From Lolium rigidum (taxonomy: Eukaryota > Streptophyta > Magnoliopsida > Poales > Poaceae): DNA of 64,000 nt. The stretch covers positions 67,651,754 to 67,715,753 of the forward strand of contig NC_061508.1 in assembly GCF_022539505.1 (NCBI RefSeq), in the 5' to 3' direction. The notes under the pieces are model-generated. The model did not search any database, was not told the DNA's origin, and saw only the letters and a program-made list of their open reading frames with translations. Made by a program: the position numbers and the translations under genes. This document shows positions 1 through 12,504 of this stretch, one piece after another. Position 1 is the stretch's first letter. Each line of letters starts with the position of its first letter.

Positions 1-203
1 TCGTCCGATTCCGAGAATATTTTGTTACTAGGATTTCTGAAACCAAAAACAGCAGAAAACAGGAACTGGCACTTCGGCATCTTGTTAATAGGTTAGTTCC
101 AGAAAATGCACGAATATGACATAAAGTGTGCATAAAACATGTAGATAACATCAATAATGTGGCATGGAACATAAGAAATTATCGATACGTCGGAGACGTA
201 TCA
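1..203 (-). mobile_element. LTR end of Sabrina-like Gypsy element (cut by window edge)
   Basis: This is the first ~200 bases, in minus-strand reading, of a long terminal repeat that opens TGATACGTCTCCGACG. It is nearly identical to 5189-5391. On the minus strand it lies directly after a purine-rich tract (AAGCTTGGGGATGC, just above position 203) that fits a polypurine tract, so it is the 3' LTR of the element. The rest lies left of the window. The family name rests on remembered resemblance to Triticeae Sabrina-type LTRs and is less sure than the LTR call. Confidence 0.8.
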
Positions 204-3200
204 GCATCCCCAAGCTTAGTTCCGCTCGTCCCGAGCAGGTAAAACGATAACAAAGATAATTTCTGAAGTGACATGCCATCATAACCTTGATCATACTATT
301 TGTAAACATATGTAATGAATGCAGCGATCAAAACAATGGTAATGACATGAGTAAACAAGTGAATCATAAAGCAAAGACTTTTCATGAATAGTACTTCAAG
401 ACAAGCATCACTAAGTCTTGCATAAGAGTTAACTCATAAAGCAATAAATCAAAGTAAAGACATTGAAGCAACACAAAGGAAGATTAAGTTTCAGCGGTTG
501 CTTTCAACTTATAACATGTATATCTCATAGATAATTGTCAACATAGAGTAATATAACAAGTGCAATATGCAAGTATGTAGGAATCAATGCACGAGTTCAC
601 ACAAGTGTTTGCTTCTTGAGGTGGATAGAGATAGGTGAACTGACTCAACATAAAAGTAAAGAGAATGGTCCTTCAAAGAGGAAAGCATCGATTGCTATAT
701 TTGTGCTAGAGCTTTTATTTTAAAAACATGAAACAATTTTGTCAACGGTAGTAATAAAGCATATGAGTTATGTAAATTATATCTTACAAGTTGCAAGTCT
801 CATGCATAGTATACTAATAGTGCCCGCACCTTGTCCTAATTAGCTTGGACTACCGGATCATTGCAATACACATGTTTTAACCAAGTGTCACAATGGGGTA
901 CCTCCATGCCGCCCGTACAAAGGTCTAAGGAGAAAGCTCGCATTTTGGATTTCTCGCTTTTGATTATTCTCAACTTAGACATCCATACCGGGACAACAGA
1001 TAATGGACTCCTCTTTAATGCATAAGCATGTGACAACAATTATTATTCTCATATGAGATTGAGGATATATGTCCAAAACTCAAACTTCCACCATGAATCA
1101 TGGCTTTAGTTAGCGGCCCAATGTTCTTCTCTAACAATATGCATGCTCCAACCATTAAGGTGGTAGATCTCTCTTACTTCAGACAAGACGGACATGCATA
1201 GAAACTCACATGATATTCAACAAAGAGTAGTTGATGGCGTCCCCAGAAACATGGTTATCGCACAACAAGCAACTTAATAAGAGATAAAGTGCATAAGTAC
1301 ATATTCAATACCACAATAGTTTTTAAGCTATTTGTCCCATGAGCTATATATTGTAGAGGTGAATGATGGAATTTTAAAGATAGCACTCAAGCAATTTACT
1401 TTGGAATGGCTGAGAAATACCATGTAGTAGGTAGGTATGGTGGACACAAATGGCATAGTGGTTGGCTCAAGTATTTTGGATGCATGAGAAGTATTCCCTC
1501 TCGATACAAGGTTTAGGCTAGCAAGGTTATTTGAAACAAACACAAGGATGAACGGTGCAGCAAAACTCACATAAAAGACACATTGTAAACGTTATAAGAC
1601 TCTACACCGTCTTCCTTGTTGTTCAAAACTCAATTCTAGATGTTATCTAGACTCTAGAGAAACCAAATATGCAAACCAAATTAGCAAGCTCTAAGTGTTT
1701 CTTCATTAATGGGTGCAAAGTATATGATGCAAGATCTTAAACATGAGCACAACAATTACCAAGTATCAAATTATCCAAGACAATTTATCAATTACTACAT
1801 GTAGCATTTCCCGTTTCCAACCATATAACAATTAACGAAGCAGTTTCAACCTTCGCCATGAACATTAAAAGCTAAGAACACATGTGTTCATACGAACCAG
1901 CGGAGCGTGTCTCTCTCCCACACAAGCATTTATTCAAACAAAAACAAAAACAAAAGCACGCAGACGCTCCAAGTAAAGTACATAAGATGTGGCCGAATAA
2001 AAATATAGTTTCAAGAGAAGGAACTCGATAATTTGTCGATGAAGAAGGGGATGCCTTGGGCATCCCCAAGCTTAGATGCTTGAGTCTTCTTGAAATATGC
2101 AGGGGTGAACCACCGGGGCATCCCCAAGCTTAGAGCTTTCACTCTTCTTGATCATAGTATATCATCCTCCTCTCTTGACCCTTGAAAACTTCCTCCACAC
2201 CAAACTCGAAACAACTCATTAGAGGGTTAGTGCACAATAAAAAATTAACATGTTCAGAGGTGACACAATCATTCTTAACACTTCTGGACATTGCATAAAG
2301 CTACTGGACATTAATGGAACAAAGAAATTCATCCACCATAGCAAAAGAGGCAATGCGAAATAAAAGGCAGAATCTGTCAAAACAGAACAGTCCGTAAAGA
2401 TGGATTTTATTGAGGCACCAGACTTGCTCAAATGAAAATGCCCAAATTGAATAAAAGTTGCGTACATATCTGAGGATCATGCACGTAATATGGCTTAATT
2501 TTGTGAGCTACCTATAGGGAGTCAGGTCGAAATTCGTGACAGCAAAGAAATCTGAAACTGCGCAGTAATCCAAATCTAGTATCAACATTTCTATCAAAGA
2601 CTTTACTTGGCACAACAATGCAATAAAATAAGATAAGGAGAGGTTGCTACAGTAGTAACAACTTCCTAGACACAAATATAAAATAGAGGTACTGTAGCAA
2701 AATAAACACATGGGTTATCTCCCAAGAAGTTCTTTCTTTATAGCCATTAAGATGGGCTCAGCAGTTTTAATGATGCACTCGCAAGAAATAGTATTTGAAG
2801 CAAAAGAGAGCATCAAGAAGCAAATCCAAAACACATTTAAGTCTAACATGCTTCCTATGCATAGGAATCTTGTAAATAAGCAAGTTCATGAAGAGCAAAG
2901 TGACAAGCATAGGAAGATAAAACAAGTGTAGCTTCAAAAATTTCAGCACATAGAGAGGCATTTTAGTAACATGAAAATTTCTACAACCATATTTTCCTCT
3001 CTCATAATAACTTTCAGTAGCAACATGAGCAAACTCAACAATATAACTATCACATAAAGCATTCTTATCATGAGTCTCATGCATAAAATAATTACTCTCC
3101 ACATAAGCATAATCAATTTTATTAGTTGTAGTGGGAGCAAATTCAACAAAGTAGCTATCATTATTATTCTCATCAAGTGTAGGAGGCATAGTATAATCAC

Positions 3201-3675
3201 AACAAAATTTACTCTCCATAGTAGGTGGCACCAAAAGACCACTATCATTATAATCATCATAAATAGGAGGCAAAGTATCATCAAAGAAAATTTTCTCCTC
3301 AATGCTTGGGGGACTAAAAAGATCATGCTCATCAAAACCAGCTTCCCCAAGCTTAGAATTTTCCATATCATTAGCAACAATGGTATTCAAAGCGTTCATA
3401 CTAATATTACTACCAGACATGCAAATAAGATTCCATAGGTTTTTTAATTTTCGCATTAAACCATTCATGTCTTGACTCTGGAAATAGTACAAAGAGCTCA
3501 CAGATGTTTTCCATTATGCCTTACTAGTGTAAAACAAGAAACAAAAAGATGCAATTGCAGGATCTAAAGGAAATAGCTTCGAGTGCTTACAACGGCGAAA
3601 ATAGCTTAGTAGCCGAGATCCGGAGTGTGAGTACCTTTTACCTTTCCTCCCCGGCAACGGCGCAAGAAAAGTGCT
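204..3675 (-). mobile_element. Internal domain of Sabrina-like Gypsy element, copy 1
   Basis: The region lies between two LTR copies of the same element on the minus strand. It contains no recognisable gag, protease, reverse transcriptase or integrase. Its only sizeable reading frame is a minus-strand 244-residue frame (2767-3501), rich in Asp, Asn and Tyr, whose function I do not recognise. GCATCCCCAAGCTTAG recurs at the PPT and at about 2060 and 2125. The sequence after the LTR on the minus strand, with TTGCGCCGTTGCCGGGG, is the usual leader of this element group. It is most likely non-autonomous or decayed. Confidence 0.75.
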
Positions 3676-5391
3676 TGATGTCTACGGGTGCTTCTATTCT
3701 TGTAGACAGTGTTGGGCCTCCAAGAGCAGAGGTTTGTAGAACAGCAGCAAGTTTCCCTTAAGTGGATCACCCAAGGTTTATCGAACTCAGGGAGGAAGAG
3801 GTCAAAGATATCCCTCTCATGCAACCCTGCAACCACAAAGCAAGAAGTCTCTTGTGTCCCCAACACACCTAATAGGTGCACTAGTTCGGCGAAGAGATAG
3901 TGAAATACATGTGGTATGAATGAATATGAGCAGTAGTAACGGTGCCAGAAAATAGCTTGCTGGCGTGTGGTTGATGGTGGTAATATGGTAGCAGTAGTAA
4001 CGCTGAAGAAACAAGTAAACAAGCAGCGATAGCGATATTTAGGAACAAGGCCTAGGGATTACACTTTCACTAGTGGACACTCTCAACATTGATCACATAA
4101 CGAGAATAGATAAATGCATACTCTACACTCTCTTGTTGGATGATGAACACATTGCGTAGGATTACACGAACCCTCAATGCCGGAGTTAACAAGCTCCACA
4201 ATTCAATGTTCATATTTAAATAACCTTAGAGTGCATGAAAGATCAACACGACTAAACCAAGTACTAACACAGCATGCACACTGTCACCTTCACACTATGT
4301 AGGAGGAATAGATCACATTAATACCATCATAGCAATAGTTAACTTCATAATCTACAAGAGATCATAATCATAGCATACACCAAGTACTAACACGGATGCA
4401 CACACTCGTCACCATTACACCGTGTAGGAGGAATAAAACTACTTTAATAACATTGCTAGAGTAGCACATAGATAAATTGTGATACAAAACACATTGCAAT
4501 CATAAAGAGATATAAATAAGCACTTCACTACGTCATTCATAACAGTGAATAAGTATTCTGTGAAATATAGCCTAAGATACCCACACGGTGCACACACTGT
4601 CACCTTTACACACGTGGGACAAGGAGTCTCCGGAGATCACATAAGTAAAATTCACTTGACTAGCATAACGACATCTAGATTACAAGCATCATCATATGAA
4701 TCTCAATCATGTAAGGCAGCTCATGAGATTATTGTATTGAAGCACATAGGAGAGAGATGAACCACATAGCTACCGGTACAGCCCCGAGCCTCGATGGAGA
4801 ACTACTCCCTCCTCATGGGAGACAGCAGCGTTGATGAAGATGGCGGTGGAGATGGCAGCGGTTTCGATGGAGAAGCCTTCCGGGGGCACTTCCCCGCTCC
4901 GGCAGGGTGCCGGAACAGAGACTCCTGTCCCCCAGATCTTGGCTTCGCGATGGCGGCGGCTCTGGAAGGTTTCTGTGGGTTTCGTCGAACGTAATAGGGT
5001 TTTCGCGACGGAGGCTTTAAATAGGCGGAAGGGCAGCCTCGGAGGGGGCCTGGGGCCACCACACCATAGGGCGGCGCGGCCCCTCTCTGGCCGCGCCAGG
5101 GTGTGGTGTGGGGCCCCCAGGGCTTCCCTCTGGCGGCTCTCGGGTGTTCTGGATGGTTCCGGGAAAAATAGGAACATGTGCGTTGATTTCGTCCGATTCC
5201 GAGAATATTTTGTTACTAGGATTTCTGAAACCAAAAACAACAGAAAACAGGAACTGGCACTTCGGCATCTTGTTAATAGGTTAGTTCCAGAAAATGCACG
5301 AATATGACATAAAGTGTGCATAAAACATGTAGATAACATCAATAATGTGGCATGGAACATAAGAAATTATCGATACGTCGGAGACGTATCA
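3676..5391 (-). mobile_element. Complete LTR of Sabrina-like Gypsy element (1716 bp)
   Basis: The LTR has TG...CA termini: on the + strand it opens TGATGTCTAC and closes GACGTATCA. It has an internal domain on both sides, so it serves at once as 5' LTR of copy 1 and 3' LTR of copy 2. The GC-rich part at 4790-5160 and the tail ending GATACGTCGGAGACGTATC match the partial LTRs at 1-203 and 8617-8844. The reading frames inside it are chance frames, not genes. Confidence 0.85.
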
Positions 5392-8300
5392 GCATCCCCA
5401 AGCTTAGTTCTGCTCGTACCGAGCAGGTAAAACGATAACAAAGATAATTTCTGAAGTGACATGCCATCATAACCTTGATCATACTATTTGTAAACATATG
5501 TAATGAATGCAGCGATCAAAACAATGGTAATGACATGAGTAAACAAGTGAATCATAAAGCAAAGACTTTTCATGAATAGTACTTCAAGACAAGCATCAAT
5601 AAGTCTTGCATAAGAGTTAACTCATAAAGCAATAAATCAAAGTAAAGACATTGAAGCAACACAAAGGAAGATTAAGTTTCAGCGGTTGCTTTCAACTTAT
5701 AACATGTATATCTCATAGATAATTGTCAACATAGAGTAATATAACAAGTGCAATATGCAAGTATGTAGGAATCAATGCACAGTTCACACAAGTGTTTGCT
5801 TCTTGAGGTGGATAGAGATAGGTGAACTGACTCAACATAAAAGTAAAGAGAATGGTCCTTCAAAGAGGAAAGCATCGATTGCTATATTTGTGCTAGAGCT
5901 TTTATTTTAAAAACATGAAACAATTTTGTCAACGGTAGTAATAAAGCATATGAGTTATGTAAATTATATCTTACAAGTTGCAAGTCTCATGCATAGTATA
6001 CTAATAGTGCCCGCACCTTGTCCTAATTAGCTTGGACTACCGGATCATTGCAATACACATGTTTTAACCAAGTGTCACAATGGGGTACCTCCATGCCGCC
6101 TGTACAAAGGTCTAAGGAGAAAGCTCGCATTTTGGATTTCTCTCTTTTGATTATTCTCAACTTAGACATCCATACCGGGACAACATGAACAACAGATAAT
6201 GGACTCCTCTTTAATGCATAAGCATGTGACAACAATTATTATTCTCATATGAGATTGAGGATATATGTCCAAAACTGAAACTTCCACCATGAATCATGGC
6301 TTTAGTTAGCGGCCCAATGTTCTTCTCTAACAATATGCATGCTCGAACCATTAAGGTGGTAGATCTCTCTTAGTTCAGACAAGACGGACATGCATAGCAA
6401 CTCACATGATATTCAACAAAGAGTAGTTGATGGCGTCCCCAGAAACATGGTTATCGCACAACAAGCAACTTAATAAGAGATAAAGTGCATAAGTACATAT
6501 TCAATACCACAATAGTTTTTAAGCTATTTGTCCCATGAGCTATATATTGTAGAGGTGAATGATGGAATTTTAAAGATAGCACTCAAGCAATTTACTTTGG
6601 AATGGCTGAGAAATACCATGTAGTAGGTAGGTATGGTGGACACAAATGGCATAGTGGTTGGCTCAAGTATTTTGGATGCATGAGAAGTATTCCCTCTCGA
6701 TACAAGGTTTAGGATAGCAAGATTATTTGAAACAAACACAAGGATGAACGGTGCAGCAAAACTCACATAAAAGACACATTGTAAACATTATAAGACTCTA
6801 CACCGTCTTCCTTGTTGTTCAAAACTCAATACTAGATGTTATCTAGACTCTAGAGAAACCAAATATGCAAACCAAATTAGCAAGCTCTAAGTGTTTCTTC
6901 ATTAATGGGTGCAAAGTATATGATGCAAGAGCTTAAACATGAGCACAACAATTGCCAAGTATCAAATTATCCAAGACATTTTATCAATTACTACATGTAG
7001 CATTTCCCGTTTCCAACCATATAACAATTAACGAAGCAGTTTCAACCTTCGCCATGAACATTAAAAGCTAAGAACACATGTGTTCATACGAACCAGCGGA
7101 GCGTGTCTCTCTCCCACACAAGCATTTATTCAAACAAAAACAAAAAAAAAAGCACGCAGACGCTCCAAGTAAAGTACATAAGATGTGGCCGAATAAAAAT
7201 ATAGTTTCAAGAGAAGGAACCTGATAATTTGTCGATGAAGAAGGGGATGCCTTGGGCATCCCCAAGCTTAGATGCTTGAGTCTTCTTGAAATATGCAGGG
7301 GTGAACCACCGGGGCATCCCCAAGCTTAGAGCTTTCACTCTTCTTGATCATAGTATATCATCCTCCTCTCTTGACCCTTGAAAACTTCCTCCACACCAAA
7401 CTCGAAACAACTCATTAGAGGGTTAGTGCACAATAAAAATTAACATGTTCAGAGGTGACACAATCATTCTTAACACTTCTGGACATTGCATAAAGCTACT
7501 GGACATTAATGGAACAAAGAAATTCATCCACCATAGCAAAAGAGGCAATGCGAAATAAAAGGCAGAATCTGTCAAAACAGAACAGTCCGTAAAGATGGAT
7601 TTTATTGAGGCACCAGACTTGCTCAAATGAAAATGCCCAAATTGAATGAAAGTTGCGTACATATCTGAGGATCATGCACGTAAATTGGCTTAATTTTCTG
7701 AGCTACCTACAGGGAGGCAGGTCGAAATTCATGACAGCAAAGAAATCTGAAACTGCGCAGTAATCCAAATCTAGTATCAACATTTCTATCAAAGACTTTA
7801 CTTGGCACAACAATGCAATAAAATAAGATAAGGAGAGGTTGCTACAGTAGTAACAACTTCCTAGACACAAATATAAAATAGAGGTACTGTAGCAAAATAA
7901 ACACATGGGTTATCTCCCAAGAAGTTCTTTCTTTATAGCCATTAAGATGGGCTCAGCAGTTTTAATGATGCACTCGCAAGAAATAGTATTTGAAGCAAAA
8001 GAGAGCATCAAGAAGCAAATCCAAAACACATTTAAGTCTAACATGCTTCCTATGCATAGGAATCTTGTAAATAAGCAAGTTCATGAAGAGCAAAGTGACA
8101 AGCATAGGAAGATAAAACAAGTGTAGCTTCAAAAATTTCAGCACATAGAGAGGCATTTTAGTAACATGAAAATTTCTACAACCATATTTTCCTCTCTCAT
8201 AATAACTTTCAGTAGCAACATGAGCAAACTCAACAATATAACTATCACATAAAGCATTCTTATCATGAGTCTCATGCATAAAATAATTACTCTCCACATA

Positions 8301-8616
8301 AGCATAATCAATTTTATTAGTTGTAGTGGGAGCAAATTCAACAAAGTAGCTATCATTATTATTCTCATCAAGTGTAGGAGGCATAGTATAATCACAACAA
8401 AATTTACTCTCCATAGTAGGTGGCACCAAAAGACCACTATCATTATAATCATCATAAATAGGAGGCAAAGTATCATCAAAGAAAATTTTCTTCTCAATGC
8501 TTGGGGGACTAAAAAGATCATGCTCATCAAAACCAGCTTCCCCAAGCTTAGAATTTTCCATATCATTAGCAACAATGGTATTCAAAGCGTTCATACTAAT
8601 ATTACTACCAGCATGC
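5392..8616 (-). mobile_element. Internal domain of Sabrina-like Gypsy element, copy 2
   Basis: This copy is nearly identical to 204-3420; by eye it differs by scattered substitutions and a 9-base insertion near 6184. It stops early: the last ~250 bases next to the LTR (the counterpart of 3421-3675, with the primer-binding area) are missing, and the sequence passes straight into LTR sequence at about 8617. The minus-strand frame matching the copy-1 unknown protein reads through this junction into LTR sequence (7962-8813), so that longer frame is a chimera made by a deletion. Confidence 0.75.
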
Positions 8617-8844
8617 AAAAATAGGAACCTGGGCGTTGATTTCGTCCGATTCCGAGAATATTTCGTTACTAGGATTTCTGAAACCAAAAACAGCAGAAAA
8701 CAGGAACTGACACTTCGGCATCTTGTTAATAGGTTAGTTCCAGAAAATGCACGAATATGACATAAACTGTGCATAAAACATGTAGATAACATCAATAATG
8801 TGGCATGAAACATAAGAAATTATCGATACGTCGGAGACGTATCG
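8617..8844 (-). mobile_element. Deleted third LTR of the Sabrina-like array
   Basis: Only about 228 of ~1716 LTR bases remain, matching 5163-5391. The outer terminus reads GTATCG instead of GTATCA, one substitution. Beyond it the sequence is coding DNA of a different Gypsy element. The inner end is joined to the internal domain at a short GCAAA/AAAATAGG microhomology, which fits illegitimate recombination. Confidence 0.75.
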
Positions 8845-11697
8845 GAGCCAGTCGTGAGGGCCCCCTTCAGGGCCTCGAATGCCGCAGTAGCCTCGTCGTC
8901 CCAAGCGAAACCGTCGCGACGCAGCAGGCGCGTGAGCGGTGCCGCGATGAGGCCGTAGTCCCGGATGAACTTCCGGTAGTAGCCGGCGAGGCCCGAGAAG
9001 CCGCGCAAGGCGCGCGCGGCGAGTGCGGTACCGGCCAGGCCGCGACGGCGGCCACCTTGTCCGCATCCATGGCCACCCCCTCGGCGGAGATGACGTGGCC
9101 GAGGTAGGCGACCGATGACGTCCCGAACGAGCACTTCGAGCGCTTAAGGTGAAGATGGTGCGCTCGAAGCTCGTTGAAGACGATGTCGATGTGCTGCAGG
9201 TGCTCCGCCCAAGAGAAACAAAAAAACAGGCACAAAAAAAAAACAGGCATCAAAAAAAAACAGGCACAAACCGGCGTAAGTAGGGGCGAAGGACATCGTT
9301 CATGAGAGCCTGGAATGTCGCGGGGGCGTTGGTGAGGCCGAAAGGCATCACCAAGAACTCGAAGTGGCCGTGGTGAGTCCGGAACACCGTCTTGGCGATA
9401 TCCTCCGGGTGCATGCGCACCTGATGGTAGCCCGACCGCAAGTCGAGCTTGGTGAAGAAGCGTGCCCCGTGGAGCTCGTCGAAGAGTTCGTCCACCACCG
9501 GAATTGGGAACTTATCCTTCAGCGTCAGCGCGTTGAGGGCGCGGTAGTCGATGCAGAAGCGCCACGTACCGTCCGACTTGCGGACGAGGAGGACCGGCGC
9601 CGAGAATGGTGACGTGGAGATCCGAATGATACCGGCGGCTAGCATGAGTGTGCACTGCCGCTCCAACTCGTCCTTCTGCAGCTGGAGATAGCGATAGGGC
9701 CGCACCGCGACTGGCGCCGTGTCCGGGAAGAGGTGGATACGATGATCGTACACCCGAACCGGCGGTAGCCCTGCGGCTCGTCGAAGAGGGCGCCATGCTG
9801 CTGCAGGAGGTGTGTCAGGAGGGGGTGCTCGGCCTCGGCGTCGGTCGTGGCGAGCTGAAGCTGTGGGGCCGGAGCGGTGCCCCCAATACCCTCCCACTGG
9901 ACGCGGCGGCCCTGGCGCCAGAAGGTCATCGTGAGGGTGTCGAAGTCCCATAGGATGGGGCCGAGGGTCCGGAGGAAGTCGACGCCGAGGATGAAGTCGA
10001 AGCAGCCCAAGTCGATGCCGGCGCATGTGATGGTGAAGTGCTCGTTGCCGATGGTGAGAGGAACGTGTTGCGCCAGGCCATGGCACTGCAGGCGGTCGCC
10101 GTTAGCCACTGTGACGCGGAGGTGAGCACCGCCCGATGGCTGGAGGGCTAAGCGGCGCATGGTAGTCGCCGGCAGGAAGTTATGCGTGGAGCCCGTGTCC
10201 AAGAGAGCCACCAGGTTCTCGCCGCGGATCGTCACCGGCAGGAGCATAGTGCGCTCGTGGCGGATACTCGCCAGGGCGTGGAGAGAGACCACGAAGGCGG
10301 TGGCCGGCGCGGTCGTGGTGGCGGGCTCGGGCGGCGCCGATGGCTCGGCGAGTGTGTCTACCTCGAAGTCGTCGACCGTCTCCAAATAGAAGAGGCGGGG
10401 GCAGATGTGGCCGGGTGCATAGGGCTCGTCGCAGTTGAAGCACAGGCCGAGGCGGCGGCGCTCGAGCTGCTCAGCCGGGGTGCGCCGCCTGAACGTCCGT
10501 GTCGCAGCCGGGGCAGGGGTCGATGGCGCGGTCGGGTTCGGCCGGTCTGGCCGGGCGGCCGGCGGCGGTGGTCGAGCGGCCGGGCGGCCTCCGCGGCTCG
10601 GTGGTCCGGGCGGCATTGCCTGGGCGCGACGCTCGTAGGCGCGGGCGTAATGCATCGCTGTCTGGAGGTCCTGGGGAGCCTGAAGCTCCACGTCCACCCG
10701 AATATGGTCCGGCAGTCCACCGATGAAGAGCTCCGCGCGTTGCTGGCCCGTCACGCCCGGGGCGTGGCAAGCGAGAGCCTGGAAGCGCTCCGCGAAGTCC
10801 TGGACCGTGGTCGTGAAGGGCAGTCGCCCAAGCTCCGCCAATCGGCTCCCGCGAATTGGCGGCCGAAAGCGGAGGAGACAGAGCTCCCGGAAGCGGTCCC
10901 ATGGGGGCATGCCGCCCTCGTCCTGCTCGAGGGAATAGTACCACGTCTGTGCGGCGCCCCGGAGGTGGTAAGAGGCCAGCCAAGTGCGGTCGGACGCGAG
11001 GGTGCGCTGTCCCCGGAAGAACTGCTCGCACTGGTTGAGCCAGTTGAGGGGGTCCTCCGAGCCGTCGAAGGTGGCGAAGTCGAGCTTGGCGAAGCGGGGC
11101 GGTGTCGGTGCAGCGCCTCCTTGGACGTATGGCGCGACGCGGCCGGCGGAGGGTTTCGCGTACCCTGCGGCTGCAGCGTCCGGAAGTGTGGGCATTGGCG
11201 GGTCCCCGGCCACGGAGTAGACCAGCGAGGGCGACGACGACGCGGTGATCCACGCCGGCAGCGGTGATGGCGACGGGGGAAAGCGAACCTGCTGGATAGG
11301 GACGCCGCTCGCGGAGGTGGGGGCCGGCCCGGTGGCGGCGGCCACGCCGGCCAGGGCAGGGCCGGGGGCGGGGACGGCAGCATCGTCACGCCGGGGAGCG
11401 CGGGTAGCCAGGGTGCGGGCACCGCGGTGGTGGCGGCGGGCGGCTGCATCGGCGCTGGCGGCCCCTGGGAGCCGATCAGGTACAGCCGGATCCCCTGGAC
11501 GGTGGTGACGAGGTCGTTGATGACCCCGCTCATCTGCTCGGGAGTGTAAGCGACGGGAGTCGGTGGCGGGGCGGACGGCGACGTGACGGCGGCGACGGAG
11601 GTGGTGGCGGTCGTGGAAGCGGCCAGCTGGCCGGCCGGCGAAGTAGACGCGGGCGGTGGCGACGACATGATCGAACAAGAGCTATCTGATACCAAGT
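8845..11697 (-). pseudogene. Truncated Ty3/Gypsy gag-pol polyprotein, minus strand
   Basis: This is the coding part of a Gypsy retrotransposon read on the minus strand. A primer-binding site complementary to initiator tRNA-Met (TGGTATCAGA) is at 11685-11694. Gag follows, with a CCHC knuckle (CFNCDEPYAPGH), then an aspartic protease ([16 protein letters not shown]). The reverse transcriptase has [21 protein letters not shown] and [13 protein letters not shown]. The sequence stops in the RNase H domain where the Sabrina-like LTR begins. The frame is broken, and the RT catalytic block after PVFF is replaced by A-rich repeats (9212-9272), so it cannot code for a working polymerase. It is the same family as the + strand element at 41329-46646, by LTR start, PBS and protein similarity. 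Confidence 0.85.
9212..9272. repeat. A-rich ACAGGCAC repeats in the RT active-site position
   Basis: Three copies of an A-run followed by ACAGGCA(C/T) lie where the related + strand element encodes the FFDDILIYS block. Flanking RT sequence resumes in family-like form on both sides (FVPVFF before; WAEHLQHIDIVFNELRAH after). Confidence 0.7.
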
Positions 11698-12006
11698 TGG
11701 TAGGAGCTCGGGTCCTGTCGTGTCTAGGACGTAGATTGTAGGGGAAGGAGGAAGGCTGTCGCGGCCGGGGAAGAGGGCGGCGGCGGCAGGGAGCCGTGGC
11801 GGCGGCCAAGGGCGGCGCGGCGGCTAGGGTTTGGAGAGACCGACTCCTTTGGGAGTCGGCAATAATATTCTGATTATTGCTTAATCCTTCACGTACGATT
11901 ACAACTAGTATTTATGAGCTGAAAAATAGATAAACTAAATGGGCTAAGCCCCTAATTGGGCCCAGGGTTGGGCCCCCTCCTGAAATACGTCAGGCCGGTC
12001 ATAACA
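11698..12006 (-). mobile_element. 5' LTR of the minus-strand Gypsy element (309 bp)
   Basis: In minus-strand reading it opens TGTTATGACC and closes CCTACCA, three bases before the primer-binding site. The LTR start resembles the TGTTATGGTC start of the 3' LTR at 46296. The short LTR and tRNA-Met PBS, with the chromodomain-like C-terminus in the sister element, fit the Reina lineage of chromoviruses; the lineage is inferred. Confidence 0.8.
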
Positions 12007-12504
12007 CAAGTCGCTTGTGAAACTGCAGCCTTAGGTGCAAGCAAGGTAGGTGAAATTAGTCGTGACAGTGCCACATGACCTCTCACTTCGTTGCATCATT
12101 AGCAGAGGTTGTCGTCAGTAGGCGTTAAATTCCTGGGATGCTTACATGTAGACTTACATGGCCTGAACCTACATGTCGACTTACATGGCCTGAACCTACA
12201 TGTAGAAATCATGTTACAACTAGTTTTTATGACAAGGTAAATAAAAACAATAACGTTCAGCTTCAGTAGAGTGCAATCATCATGGATCGCACTCATCTCT
12301 GGTCATGCTACAAGGTAGGATCTGTTTCTCCTGAATCTAGTAACCGGTTTGCACTCCTCAAATCAGCCTTGTAACTAATGCTGGTGCTGGGTTAGAGTGC
12401 TGACCAGAATGCTGTTTTGGACTCTCTTGTCTATGAACTTTTACCTCAGTTGCCAAATCGACCAGGCTGCTGGTTCTGGGTTAGAGTGCTGGTGCTGTAG
12501 TATT
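12007..12504. other. Intergenic stretch with 27-bp tandem duplication
   Basis: No gene is visible. At 12144-12197 a 27-base unit (ACATGTAGACTTACATGG...) is present twice with one difference, followed by a partial third. GGTTAGAGTGCTG recurs at about 12390 and 12480. The stretch ends at the poly(T) tract of a LINE. Confidence 0.5.

Noticed and set aside
4770..5360. 196-codon minus-strand frame
   Set aside because: It lies within the LTR of the Sabrina-like element and has no domain.
7962..8813. 283-codon minus-strand frame that could be called a protein
   Set aside because: It is a fusion of the unknown internal-domain frame with LTR sequence created by a deletion junction.
10182..11267. Long + strand open frame (361 codons) in GC-rich DNA
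   Set aside because: It is the antisense shadow of the minus-strand gag-protease region; its composition follows GC bias and it matches no family.
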